Source: Apostichopus japonicus
Taxonomy: Eukaryota; Echinodermata; Holothuroidea; Aspidochirotida; Stichopodidae
Direction of reading: 5' to 3'
DNA length: 64,000 nucleotides
NCBI RefSeq assembly: GCF_037975245.1
Contig: NC_092564.1
Span: 7,663,984-7,727,983, forward strand
Shown one piece after another: positions 34,202-45,426 of the stretch. Numbering within the stretch: the stretch's first letter is position 1; the number at the start of each line of letters is the position of its first letter. The notes under the pieces were generated by a model, which ran no database searches, was not told the DNA's origin, and worked only from the letters and a program-made list of their open reading frames with translations. The position numbers were made by a program, and so were the translations under genes.

Positions 34202-34266
34202 CATGGCATCGTCGTGCCGCAGAGAGGAATTCTTCCGGTTCATCTGTGAGATATACAGGAAGCTAA
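34202..34266 (+). CDS. candidate terminal exon
   Basis: The acceptor ACACATATGTTTTGCTTAG ends at 34201. In the phase set by the 34165 donor it gives a Ser codon and then WHRRAAERNSSGSSVRYTGS before TAA 34264-34266. It is basic and serine-rich and has CpGs in CATCGTCGTGCCGC. The short intron (36 bases) between the two exons is below the usual size for animals, so one of the two boundaries is probably wrong. Confidence 0.25.
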
Positions 34267-34349
34267 GATCTAGTCTATTACAATTTTTTTTTTGTCGTGC
34301 TTCGCTTAAATTGTGAAGTAGAAATGAACTTCACCAGTTCTGCAGACTA

Positions 34350-34660
34350 AAATAGCTGAGTATCAATAGATACTCTCAGGAATACACAGTAGTTACACTA
34401 TCTTAGCTCAGTATCAATCGATACCCTCAGGAATCTACACTAGTTACACTATCTTAGCTCAGTATTAATGGATACTCTGAAGAATCTTCACTTGTTGCAC
34501 TATCTTAGCTCAGTATCAATCGATACTCTGAAGAATCTTCACTTGTTGCACTATCTTAGCTCAGTATCAATCGATACCCTCATGAACCTACACTTGTTAC
34601 ACTATCTTAGCTCAGTATCAATCGATACTGCGAGGAATCTACACTAGTTACACTATCTTT
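34350..34660. repeat. 51-bp tandem repeat, six copies
   Basis: GTATC(A/T) anchors lie at 34360, 34411, 34462, 34513, 34564 and 34615, exactly 51 bases apart. The unit is CTATCTTAGCTCAGTATCAA then TCGATACTCTGAAGAATCTT and CACTTGTTGCA. Each contains the small inverted repeat AGTATC-AATC-GATACT. 51 is divisible by three, but TAG and TGA interrupt the frame in several copies, so it is not coding. Confidence 0.95.
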
Positions 34661-37146
34661 TATACTCACTACTACTCACATCACACTAAGGTAATAGTTG
34701 TCAACGTGTCATTGTGCAAAAGCGGCCAAAACATCCCCAGTGTTGTAGCGTAAAGATGTTTACCCTAATATCCTCCTGAAATCCCTGGTCATGCTGGTAG
34801 GGTACTGTTACACATGTATGGCCTTCCAATGTCTAAGTTGAGTGTTTCATGGTCACCAAGGACCTTCATCAGAGTACACTCATTTAAGGTTTCAATGATG
34901 ATTACTATGGAACAGTGACAAATTAATTCCACCAAATCAGAAGACATCAGTATCAGTAACATATATGCTACAAAGTCAAATAATGGTCACTTTATGCAAG
35001 GCCCCTCCACCATTGCAGGGGAGGGCAGGGGAGGGGGTTGACCACAATATATTCACAAAAATTTCCATACCTCTGAATCTAAATCTGACTCCATCCTCCC
35101 CTCCCCCTCCCCACACATTCTGAAATGTGTCACGATCACTAATTATTATGCTAAGCCTTTAACAAACATTTTCCATTCATCCTCATAGTGTTTCCATCAC
35201 AGAAAAAAATTTACATTATCATATTTATTCCCATGGCTCTGCCTAGTTTTGGAAACCTTCCTCAATGTTAGCATGCTAACAGTTGGGGCAAGTACTGATT
35301 AGTTGAATTTTAAAAATTTTTACATTTTCTTTCTTGCACTTACGAAAAGATGAGTTAAGGTTAACACTATAAGTTCCTTTAAAGTAACAGATTTGTTTAT
35401 TTTTAAACTTTTGTAACCAGAGTGCTTTAACCTGGAAAACTGAAAAAACCACAAACACATATATTGATCATATCTAATTTTTTACCGTATTGATTATTTC
35501 ATCTATTCATAATGAAACGGTATGTGGATCTTAATTTAAATATTCCCAAATATCAGCACAAATTAAGAAATGTTAGAAACCTTTGTATTATTTCTAGGTA
35601 GCATGTTGAGAATTTGACAAATGTATTAAACATTTACCAATTTTAAGTGCATCTTGGAAAAATATTAACAAAAAATGCTGGTGTGAAAACAAAATAATCA
35701 CAAAACACAGAAAGGAGGTCGGCTGAGGCAGAAAACATCCTGTAAAGACCAACTTTTTTTTTCTTTTTTTTTAATTACCCAATAACTTACTTCCATTTCC
35801 TTTGTATGGTACAATCTTTCACGGAATCTCTGTTGGAGACCTCCGCCCTTCTACTTCTAGGCTAATGAAATCTGGCTTCCTCCTTTCAGTTTGAATTCAC
35901 TTCTACTTTAAGAACTTCCTAATATACTTTGAAGTTTCTGGTCTTCAGTTGCTATCATTCCTGTAGTTGAAATTCAGACATGAAAAATATGTTGAAATTT
36001 GTAGTTTACTTCTCATATTTGGCACATTTTGGTTGATGTAAATTAACATGTTTATGTTATTGTATGTTTCCAATAGTAGGGGTGTAAAGGCAGTGGCTGG
36101 GGGATGGGTAGAAAAGGGAAGGGGCAGGGTAGGGGATCAATCTCCACGTCTCTCCACTACCCAGAGATATAACCTCTTCGTCTACTTTCCGTCTTACATA
36201 AATGTTTTTATCAGTCTAGTGAAGCTGTAATCCTACATATCTGTCCTTTCACTTTTCCTTGCTTTATAATATTCATAACAAAGGCTCTTCCCCCACTTCC
36301 AGTTTTTCCAGTCCACATTCTTTTATGATTTCTCCAAACAGTACCAAAATGCAAAAGTACCTAACGGGTAAAACTGTCTCAGCTTTGACATTGCAAAATT
36401 TTTGGACCGAAGCCTTAATACGGCTAGGATTGGTCTTTCGAAGCAGGGAAGTTGAACTTAATAGTTTGAATAGATTTAAATATTCTTTGATCAATGTGTC
36501 ACAGTTAGACTGTCTTAGTTCATGATATGAATTATAGCAACACATAAAATATTTGTAGGTAACACCACACCATCTTGTTGCCACCTTTGCAGTGGTTAGG
36601 GCATTGTATAGGTCACATGAAAGAAGGCACTGAACAGATGTGAAAACTAGTTTCATCATACCCATAAAATAAACACATCAGTGACAACATATTCCTGTCA
36701 GAACAGTGTGAAGCTAGGGTAATAAATTAAGAAATGGCACATACATATATCCCATTTTGGAATTCCACTGTGGGAACTAAATAGAGCCAGAAATTGGATT
36801 TCAGCCGATTAATCTATTTTCAACACATGTTTCAGCAATTGCAGAGGCAAAGTTTCAAGCTGAACATCTGTGGACTTGTGACGTGACGCAAATAAATCAT
36901 ATTGATAATTGTTCGGACAGATTTGAATCTTAGAAAAAAAAACGAGAGATGATATGGAGACATTGCTCCTTTTCTGTCTTCCATTTCTGTTCTGTTAAAG
37001 TCATTTGTTATTGTGTATAGGCTCCGGTACCCACTTACTGGTAATAAACACGTTTTCGATTCTTAGAGCTACTATTGAGCCTGTCAAAGGAAATGACTAT
37101 TTTAGGTAACACATCTGTTAATATGTTATACAAATTACAGTTACAT
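34661..37146. other. no gene supported
   Basis: Holds G-rich tracts near 35013-35036 and 36117-36135 and a C-rich tract near 35095-35113. A 130-codon minus frame at 36273-36665 overlaps an 88-codon plus frame, lacks splice sites and reads like random AT-rich translation. Confidence 0.4.
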
Positions 37147-37640
37147 CCATTGAATAAAGTACACACAGAACAATGCTTCCTACCTTCATTATGAAAGAAA
37201 AGTTCTTTACACATGGCACATAATATGTAGGTCTTTGAAAATGGAGAGTTGCCAATTTAAACTAGTCTAGTTAATTAACCAGCTAAGGCATGTAGCAAAC
37301 TGTAGCACGATTCATATGCTCCCCCCTCGTCCCCCCCTCCCCCCCCATTTCCTTTATGCAAACTGTATGACCCATGTCCATTATATAAGGTACATACAGA
37401 ACAACAATTTTCCCTTCATAATGAAAGAAAAAATTCTATACACATTTCACTTACTGTGGTATGTAGGTCCTGAAAATTATAACTGCCAACTTGAACTAGT
37501 CTAGGTTAGCCAGCTAAAAGCAGGATATGTTGCATGAGACATCTAGGCCTACCCTTCCCTTATCTTCCCCTCCCACCCCACCCCACCCCATCCCTCCCCC
37601 TCTTCTTCACTCTTATTACCCAAACTGAATGCCACATCTT
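37147..37640. repeat. diverged tandem duplication, ~231-bp period
   Basis: CCATTGAATAAAGTACACAC near 37147 and CCATTATATAAGGTACATAC near 37378 start two diverged copies. Both continue through CTTCATTATGAAAGAAAA-like, TATGTAGGTC, AACTAGTCTAG and CCAGCTAA segments and a C-rich tract, then a (C)AAACTG(T/A)ATG sequence. Small indels separate the copies, so the duplication is old. Confidence 0.75.
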
Positions 37641-38170
37641 CTAGAAAAGAAACTTTACGGCATTATGTCACCAACAGATATTTTTCTTGTTTTGGCCAAA
37701 AAGTTCACCTGCAATGCTCTTCATTCTAAATTTCAGTACTGTTGTGAATGATATGTAAAACCTCATTTTATCTTATAATAGTGCATATTGTTAACACTGG
37801 AGAAAGCTGTAATGATCTGAAAGTGAGACTTTTTATTCACAAAATGTGTCAGAAAAACTTGGAATGCTGCACTTTGACAAGATGAATATTCCCCCCCCCC
37901 CCCTCCACATCAGACCAAAAGCCACATGGATGAATATTAAACCAGGCTTGTTATAAGTTTAATGTGTATAGATCTCTGTTAAAGATGGTCTATAATGCTA
38001 TTTTTCATCAACTAAAGCTTCAAAATCAAATCAAGCCTAGAAATCACCTTCTCTGTTTGGCATATTTCTCTAAAATCCCATATTTCAATTAACCTCACTT
38101 ATTCCATAAATTCTTCCTTTGTTTTCTCTTATCCTTTAAGTAAAGTTACTCCTTGTACTGTTAAACTTAC
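37641..38170. other. no gene recognised; poly-C tract
   Basis: AT-rich, with a pyrimidine tract near 37890-37906. It would be intron of the minus-strand exon at 38171 if that exon is real. Confidence 0.35.
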
Positions 38171-38434
38171 AACATATATGGCAAGGCCCGAAAGAACATT
38201 AGTTGGGTCGTTGGTTTCCTGTGTGGGGGCTTGTTCTTCAGATTCACATGTATTTCTTCGGGACAGACTTAAACAGGTCAATCGGTAGGTCTTTGACATA
38301 ATCTCAGGAGGAAACGGAATGTTTTCCAATGGATTTGGACCGTTAACTAAGTAGCCGTCTCTGTTATGCGTTGCCTCAGATACCATCACGCCCGTGAAAT
38401 GAAAACAGTGATCATCCGTTAGTGAACGAACAAA
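38171..38434 (-). CDS. candidate minus-strand internal exon, 88 codons
   Basis: On the minus strand, TGTGTATATTTACCAG precedes 38434. Exactly 88 codons are open to a strong donor GTT|GTAAGT at 38171, phase 0 on both sides. The peptide reads FVRSLTDDHCFHFTGVMVSE, then ATHNRDGYLVNGPNPLENIP, FPPEIMSKTYRLTCLSLSRR and TCESEEQAPTQETNDPTNV. The first half looks like a folded beta-rich domain with Cys; the second is acidic, polar and probably disordered. GC is higher than around it. I cannot assign a family. It is the longest splice-bounded open segment in the window, and a 264-base stretch without stops is uncommon by chance at this base composition. Confidence 0.5.
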
Positions 38435-38744
38435 CTGGTAAATATACACAGTTGTGGGAAGTTGAAGAGAACTTAAATGGAGGTCAATTTTTGGGTATAT
38501 TTGTACTTATTTATTTGTTATCCATTTATCCTACTAATATCCTTTACCCTATTTCTAGTCCTCTGTTGTACTTTTAAGTACATTATTCAAATGGAACAAT
38601 TGATTGCTTCTAGCCAATTAAAGGGCTACTTAAAAATTAAGCTATTTTTTTTGTATCTCACCTATACACACCCCCGTAGAGTCTTAATGTGATCACCACT
38701 GCTAGTAAGTATTTATTGATGAACAGCACTCAAACTGATCACTT

Positions 38745-38864
38745 GAAAATATGTGATGCTTGAGAATATGCGATGCTCTAGAATATGTGATGCTCGAGAA
38801 TATGTGATGCTGGAGAATTGTGATGCTTGAGGATATGTGATGCTAGAAAGTATATGATGCTTGA
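38745..38864. repeat. 17-bp tandem repeat, about seven copies
   Basis: Unit GAGAATATGTGATGCTT with one- or two-base changes, from 38745 to 38864. Confidence 0.9.
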
Positions 38865-39935
38865 AGTTGTAAGAAACAAATGAAGAAAAGTTCTGTTTAT
38901 TCTTGCAAACTGTTATTGATTGGACCATTTCTTCAGTTAAGACTGTAGCAAACAGCTCTCTGGCCACAAACTCTTTCAATCCTATATTTAACTGAAAAAC
39001 TTTAAAGACAAAATTTATAACAATACTTCTGTGCTCCTTTCCCTATTCCCCTACCACAACAGGTTTGCTTTATTGAACCAGGGATCTGGTTGTGGGAGGG
39101 TAATAGTGTCCAACTATCTAAAATTGTTTGAAATATATCAATGGAAGTCTCAAAGTGAGATGAAAAAAGATTCAACTCTAACCCTAAAACTTTGTGACAT
39201 GCCCAACTATAGAAAGGAAGTAGCAACTAGCAATAATGCAAATAAACAAAAATGAAGGGATGTCATTTGTCAGAACTACTCACATTTAAATGCCCTTTTT
39301 ATTGGCAACTTCCATTAACACCCACCCATCCCCTCTTCTTCAAAAGTTTTTGATTCCGGTATTTACAAGTTTAGACTGTAAAATTGATGGATAGATCATT
39401 AAAGTTACAACTCACTGGACCAGACTATATGTACATGGAAGGAAGAAAGGCGCTGCCTTTGCCAAGTGACCCAGAACCATATTTTCTCTACCCCCAACCC
39501 CTACTGTTTCATATGACTGGTGACCAACTGTGACTGAACAAATATATCAGGACAAAAGTTATTATAACACAGCTGGTATCCTGTCACTGTTGATAGTCAA
39601 ATATTTTGACAAAAGGTCCAAATGGAATCTAGAGGAAGTTTTGCATTTGTGCAGGCCAGTGATTTATGTCCAAATATTTGAGGCCCTGAAGTGATAAAAG
39701 TTGACCACTAATGAGGGGGGGGGGGGAGAATTGAGCAGGACAGGGTATTTGTGATGTCAATGATTCATGGTAGAGGATGGTTTACCCTGTTTTGACCAAA
39801 TGAAAATATAAAATAAAATAAGAACAGCAGTGAGCTGTGAATTAGTAGATGCAAGTTATAAATTCTTCCAGTGTGCATGGCCATTCATTCTTTGAAGATA
39901 AGATTTGGCCTATAGTGATAACCCACGCACTTGAA

Positions 39936-39976
39936 CCAATCGTAAGTGTTCTGTTGCAGAGGGATTTGGCGCTAAT
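39936..39976. promoter_or_regulatory. CCAAT box plus E2F-like site
   Basis: CCAAT (39936-39940) is followed 25 bases later by ATTTGGCGCTAAT (39964-39976), which contains TTTGGCGC, the E2F consensus. The pairing is typical of cell-cycle promoters in animals, but I can attach no gene to it with confidence. The minus-strand exon at 38434 is the nearest candidate. Confidence 0.25.
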
Positions 39977-41774
39977 CTTTATCTCTGTCCACTTCAACTC
40001 TGCCAGCCTACTCTAGCAGCAGTTTTGATCTTCAGCCATCTTATCTCCTTTATATTTACCAGGGGTCAGTTCTGTGTGGGTCTTGCCTGCCTATTGGTAG
40101 CAAATATTGCAAAGAGGGTGGCTGTGGTGGATGTTGCCAAGCCCCACCACAGAAAATGCAAAACAAAAAAATTACAAAAGGGGGATTTAAGGCTCTTTGC
40201 CCACATAACTCTTTGAAAACCAAATAGAAATGAATATAGTGCAGATAAATTCAACTTGCTTAATAATTGAGTAGACCTTACCACATGCCTCCTCACGCAC
40301 TCGGGTAAAAAGCAACTAAATCATGCTTCGTAATAATCACCTAGGGATACAACAATAGCTATAATTGAGGGACAGCAGTGTGGTTGGGATGTGGATGGAT
40401 AGATATGAAATGTTATGAATTGTTCGTTAAAATGTTTTAGCGTCAGTAAAAGTTTTTATTTTATTTTTATTTGCTCTACATGACAGAGCTCTTCAGTCCA
40501 TATCTTAAGTACTTAACTGAAAATAAATTTGTATTCTGCAAAACTGCTGATTGAAATATGAGCATGGGTGACCATTAACATACTGTCTAGCATATTAGGG
40601 GATAATACTGGTGACCTTTAAGACTAATTAAATTACTGGATGATGATAATCTCTTCCTTTACAATATTTGCTTTTGATTTTAGTCCAGTATTTAAATAAA
40701 ATCAGGGATATAAGAGGAGAGTGGAACCTCCAGACCAACACCCATCCCCATCCCCTGCCCCCTTCCACCCGTATTCATATTGGTATGGATGATGACACTT
40801 GCATCTTTCATATCATGTTATTAAGCACCTCCAGCGGTATCAGCTAGAATACCTCACACTGTTAAACTCTACTAGCTGCCCCTTTTGATCACTTTTTGTG
40901 CTTAAATACCATTTTGTCTGAAAAGGCCTTGTAACTGGCCTTCAGTCCATTTAACCATTTCCCTATATTTCTTCCGAGAATTACAAATTGATCAATTGAA
41001 CGTTCAAATGCCATTCAAATGGATTTGTTCAGGAGGTCATTCTTATAAACCATAGATAACCAACTTGTACTAATATTCTCATCTCTTTCCCCATTTAAGC
41101 TGTAATTAAGCCAACAATCTTCTTACAATCCAGAAAAACTGTCCCTCAGTGAAGAAGAATAAACTTAACGGTCTACCAAACATTCTAGACCTCTTCAGCA
41201 GATAATGTCACCTTCTCAACTTAATCCTCTCAATGGTTAAAAGGTTTTAGATGTTAACCAGAGCAAGATAATGCAGTAATTCAGTTAATGCAAGTCACAA
41301 GGGTGGTGATTTTTTTCTGCCATGCTAATGGCCTTAGATTTCATGCTGGATTTAAATATTGAATTGAAAATATATCCTCTTGTACTATTTGACAGTTAAG
41401 AAACTCCATTTTGATCTCTTATTAGCTTTAATAGCCCAGCTCTGTGTAATAAATGCCACATAAATCTGCCAACAATAACAACAGTAAACCATTTCTCATT
41501 CAAACTTTTCATACATGACCATGAATTAACAGCCATGATCATTGCATGCATGGTTGCTAACCTCTGGCTACCTGTGTATTTTAGCTCCCTGTACCCCTAA
41601 TAACACCCAGCCCCCCTCCCCCCCCCCCCCACTGGAACTCTAATGCACCATGCTTGCCATCTCCCTCCAATTTTATTAAGCTTGACAGGCATAACACAAA
41701 AATCAAAAGCTAACTATGTCTTGCCTGGGAGTTTTCAAAACAGCATATTTACTGTGGGGCTCCCTGAAACCATT

Positions 41775-41858
41775 GTGTGTCCCAAGGCACTAGGCTCCCT
41801 TTTAAACTTGTGGGCCGCAAAGCACTAGGCTCCCTTAAACTTGTGGGCCCCAAGGCAC
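41775..41858. repeat. two-copy ~38-bp duplication
   Basis: GGCACTAGGCTCCCTTTTAA...CTTGTGGGCC is followed directly by GCACTAGGCTCCCTTAAACT...TGTGGGCCCCAAGGCACTAG. Confidence 0.75.
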
Positions 41859-42221
41859 TAGCAGTATCTACCAACTGGATCGTCTGGCATTGATGTCAAT
41901 TACCGACAACTGATAGATCCACAATATCCTCTACAAACTGTGACCAGCTTTGTTCTTTTCCAGTTGGAGCTGAATTATTCTCCAAAACAGGTTACTTGGG
42001 ACAAAACCCAACCATAATGTATAACTGAAATGTCAAAAATATTTGTAGAACAATTCCCACAAACACCTAAGAAAGATCTTTCTCCATTTGGTTGATTCCA
42101 TGCAATGCCATTAGGATCTCAAACCCTTTTATACTTTGTAATTTTTATATGCATTTTGAAGGTGACACTGTATCTCTCAAATATGGAATATGATTTATCT
42201 TACCTGTTTGGGGAATAAAGT

Positions 42222-42306
42222 TGTTCATGACCTGTCATGCCTCTATCATACATATCAATAATGATGGTTAAGGAACTTGTGGCTCCTTTAATTAATGACA
42301 TTAACT
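42222..42306. repeat. solitary sequence related to the 20-22 kb minisatellite unit
   Basis: TATCAATAATGATGGTT (42251 region), preceded by CTCTATCATACA and followed by TTAATGACATTAACTA, matches the array's CTCTACCACATATATCAATA ATGATGGTT and TTAATGACAGTTA in order. It lacks the G-rich half of the array unit. It could be an ancestral or dispersed form. Confidence 0.5.
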
Positions 42307-43298
42307 ACTTCTTATGTGCAAAGTAGACTAGGGTGAGCTGTTTTCGGTATGAAAAGTGTTAAATATTTTGTACTACTGTTGTGCACTTTTAACACTTTTC
42401 TCACCATGTTTAAACGTCTGTCGTAACAGCCTTAACTGACAATACATAAATTGTCAGATTTCCAAATTATTCAAAAATGCATCTTTATGGTGAGAGACAT
42501 TAGATTATAAAAACAACAACCAGCTTCTTTCAACCTAATGCCAATAATTTAACCGTTACTGTTTGTTTACCAACGATTCCACGTTAACTATAACACTAGC
42601 AGATCAACCCCCTTGTATCAGTCGACTATGATATTTCATTGATTGGTCGAGTGTGTCAAGCTTGCTTTATTCCTTTGAGACTGTAAGGGCAAAAGACATG
42701 CCTACAACAAGGAACGAACACCTGTCGATGTAACAAGGGCTGGAACCATTGATTTTCTAGTCATTCGGGGGCAACCCCCCATTAAATCCAGTGACATCAA
42801 GCATTTTAACATTTAATTGTGTTCCAGTTATTCTGTGTGGGATTGCAACTTGTACTTCTCTACGATCAATGACAGAAGGCTTTTGTTTGCGCTCAGACCA
42901 GAAACAAAATCTTTGTTGAAGGTTGACAAAAGGTTACAATAAGTTACTACAATTGATCTCTTGGAAGTTGTTCACAATCACCACCATGGCACAAAGCAAT
43001 AGATAGGCCCTGATATGTATGGGGGAGACCATGCAGTTCACTCGCAAAGATCATGGACAGCTGTGCTGCCTTTCCAGGCCCTGTTATCTTCCTGAGCTAG
43101 TACAGTAGCCGAGGGTTTACTGCAATTGTCAACAATAACTTCTTGATCCACCACACAACAAGGGTCTTGAGACTGCTTCTGTTCATTATAATCAGTTTAA
43201 GACTCTAAGAAGATTACAGAAGCTGATTATGGACAGTTACAGCTGTAGGAAGAATAACAGTCAACTATAGCATCAATTCTTCCTTCATTCTTTGGCAG

Positions 43299-43361
43299 GT
43301 TTTTATCTTTGGAATCCAACAATTTAAGAGCATAAAGAAGAGGCGTATCAGGACTGTGTAG
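43299..43361 (+). CDS. candidate terminal exon, basic C-terminus
   Basis: A very strong acceptor (TTCTTCCTTCATTCTTTGGCAG) ends at 43298. The phase-0 frame gives VFIFGIQQFKSIKKRRIRTV then TAG 43359-43361. A hydrophobic start followed by a Lys/Arg cluster would suit a short cytoplasmic tail after a membrane segment. Only 20 codons are available, so chance is likely; the acceptor is the main evidence. A GTGAGT site at 43453 follows another short open frame (SLGINLNRLTGSLDINAV) and is an alternative. Confidence 0.25.
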   Translation, partial: VFIFGIQQFKSIKKRRIRTV

Positions 43362-44882
43362 CCAGTAGTAATCCTGAGCAGCTTAGGAATCAACCTCAAT
43401 AGACTTACAGGATCTCTGGATATTAATGCGGTCAACAACCCCCCTGTGGATATAAATGGTGAGTAATCATTTATAAGGGTTGCTAACATTTTGCAGAAAG
43501 AAAAAAAAGGTTGTGCATTAAGGTTCTTCCGCATCCCCATCCACCCCCCTCCCCCTCCCCACCTTTAATAATGAACTATCTTCTAATACTGATAAGTGGA
43601 GTTTCCCAGATAGGATGTACTACTGTATATACGATAATGGGAGCTACAATAATGATCATGGTAACCAGCTGGGAATTGCAACTCCTGGGTGGTAAAGACA
43701 CAAATGGGCCATTTCCCAAGTATGTCATTCTTCATTATGTATGTTGGGATCCTACAATTTACCATTTTTGCAGGATGTACTGTATGAGAATCTGCCACAA
43801 ATCTTGAGTAAGGTCAAAAGGGCGGGCGGGCATAGACATAAAGGTACCTATATGGCACACATGCATCCACCCCCTCCCCCTCTCCCCTCCCCTCCTCTCC
43901 CCTCCCCCTCCCCTCTCCCCATCTACTGTATGTGGGAGTACGCAAGAGATCAATACTTGAGGATTTTCTTCATCGAACAACTATTAACACTATTCACTAA
44001 AAACATTTGTCTATCAATTGGCCTGTCAGCAATATTTGATAAAACCACCCAAGTATTCCGGGAATAACTTAATGTTCACATTTGCTATAACATTTTTCAT
44101 TTCAACGCATTTTATTTCTAATAACATACTGAAATGTGATATGCTTGAGTGTACAAAGGCATTTGCATTTCTTTATCAATTATTCCATTTTACATAGCAT
44201 TTCGCTACATAGTTATATGAAAGGTTAAAATTATTTCCTGGTATTTCTCAAAGTAATTATAATTGCAATGATGGCAACCCACATGTAAGACAAAAATTCC
44301 AAACTAGCTTCACCGAAGCAGGTATTAAGAGCCTCAGCCAACATTTTGTCAACCAGACCCATTTCTGCATAGTAGTTTTAAACCAAATGGGAAAAAGTAA
44401 TCTCAATTATTTTTTGAAAAGTTTGACTTTATATAGTACTTCACCGTGTGAAATGAAACTTGGATAGTTACTGCACATTGTTATAGGCTAGGCTAGGCTA
44501 GTAAGCACTAAACAGCCTCCACAACAATGTACCAAAAATAACCCCCAAAGTGGAAGTGTGGACCAGTTAAAGATAGTGAGCATCATAAAATCTATACACA
44601 ATGGTATACATGCATAGTATTATATTTTATATTATGTAGACAGAAAGACTGACTTATTGTAATCAGGGCAGTAGGATATGTAAGTGGGTGGAATCCATTG
44701 ATCTATTAAAATAACTTCAATGGTCTCCATTGTCAAAGCTATTTGCCTCAGTACTCCATGCGTGAAGAAGTTTGAAATTACACATAAACTCGGTGTGGAC
44801 CAGGTTGTGTTGGGCAGGTGGCAGTAACCTGGTGTTGCCTGCTGAAGGTCTGATACACATTTGACATGACGACGTCATGATC
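43362..44882. other. no gene recognised; C-rich tracts
   Basis: A pyrimidine tract at about 43540-43562 and a long CCCCTCTCCC tract at about 43868-43920. Frames on both strands (71-108 codons) cross these tracts and have no support. Confidence 0.4.
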
Positions 44883-45135
44883 ATGTATGTATGAATGTAT
44901 GTATTTTAGATCCTCCTGCAAGCAGGAACTCGCGAAGAAGCCTCATTGGCTTATCAAAGCCGCAAGCTGACCAAAGTCGGTCTCTTAGATTCATATTTCA
45001 TGTCCACGATATTAATGAATTGTCAATTGTCAACAACTCTGTAACTGGATGATATATACATTAATCTTAGAGTGATTCGAACTGGGAACCTTATGATTGG
45101 AAGGCACCGGTGTTCACCACTGAGTTAACACTCCT
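44883..45135 (-). mobile_element. tRNA-derived SINE, copy A (GATCCTCC family)
   Basis: On the minus strand the head starts AGGAGTGTTAACTCAGTGG (A box) and has the B box CAGTTCGAATC. The body contains CAGCTTGCGGCTTTGATAAG and CCAATGAGGCTTCTTC, then the inverted motif GTTCCTGCTTGCAGGAGGATC. It ends in ATACATACATTCATACATAC. A second copy is at 57420-57670 in the same orientation, aligned from head to tail. Two copies sharing both ends define the family. Confidence 0.8.
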
Positions 45136-45316
45136 AATATACTCATATGGTTACCGTCTCGGTGTTATGGTGACTGAGGCTGACAGTGGATCAGTTAAAT
45201 TGTTTGCTTTCGTTATCAGGCTCAGCTTTCTCGGGTGACTTTTCTTAAGTAAAAGGTTCTCATGAAAGCCGCAATCCATACATATAATTTGAATCATTTC
45301 AAACTGCTTGATAAAC

Positions 45317-45322
45317 TTTATT
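45317..45322 (-). terminator. AATAAA poly(A) signal
   Basis: Canonical AATAAA on the minus strand, 67 bases beyond the proposed stop codon at 45389-45391. This is the spacing expected of a short 3' UTR. Confidence 0.4.
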
Positions 45323-45388
45323 CACGAAAAGAAAAGTAAATTGTCTACCTTTTGTGAAACTGTTTCTTTCCGAGAATACATGAACTTT

Positions 45389-45426
45389 TTAATGAACTCT
45401 AGGCAATTCATAGCTCTCCTGACCAG
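45389..45426 (-). CDS. candidate terminal exon of a minus-strand gene
   Basis: The acceptor CAGTTTTTCTCTTTGACCAG precedes 45426. In the phase delivered by the 46118 donor the exon gives a Ser codon, GQESYELPRVH and TAA. An AATAAA signal follows. In another frame the same acceptor opens a 26-codon exon (LVRRAMNCLEFIKKFMY and on) to a donor AAAAG|GTAGAC at 45348. I prefer the terminal reading because phase and poly(A) signal agree. Family not recognised; the end resembles a tyrosine-containing tail. Confidence 0.4.

Larger units (their letters stand above)
38865..42221. other. no gene supported
   Basis: Contains G/C tracts near 39716-39728, 40745-40770 and 41610-41632, a CCAAT/E2F-like site pair (39936-39972) and a short duplication (41775-41858). 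Frames of 60-76 codons lack splice support. A minus-strand GTAAGG donor near 40277 follows only an 18-base open stretch. Confidence 0.4.

Noticed and set aside
36273-36665. 130-codon minus frame
   Set aside because: No acceptor, donor or composition shift; an 88-codon frame on the other strand covers the same bases, and the peptide reads like random AT-rich translation.
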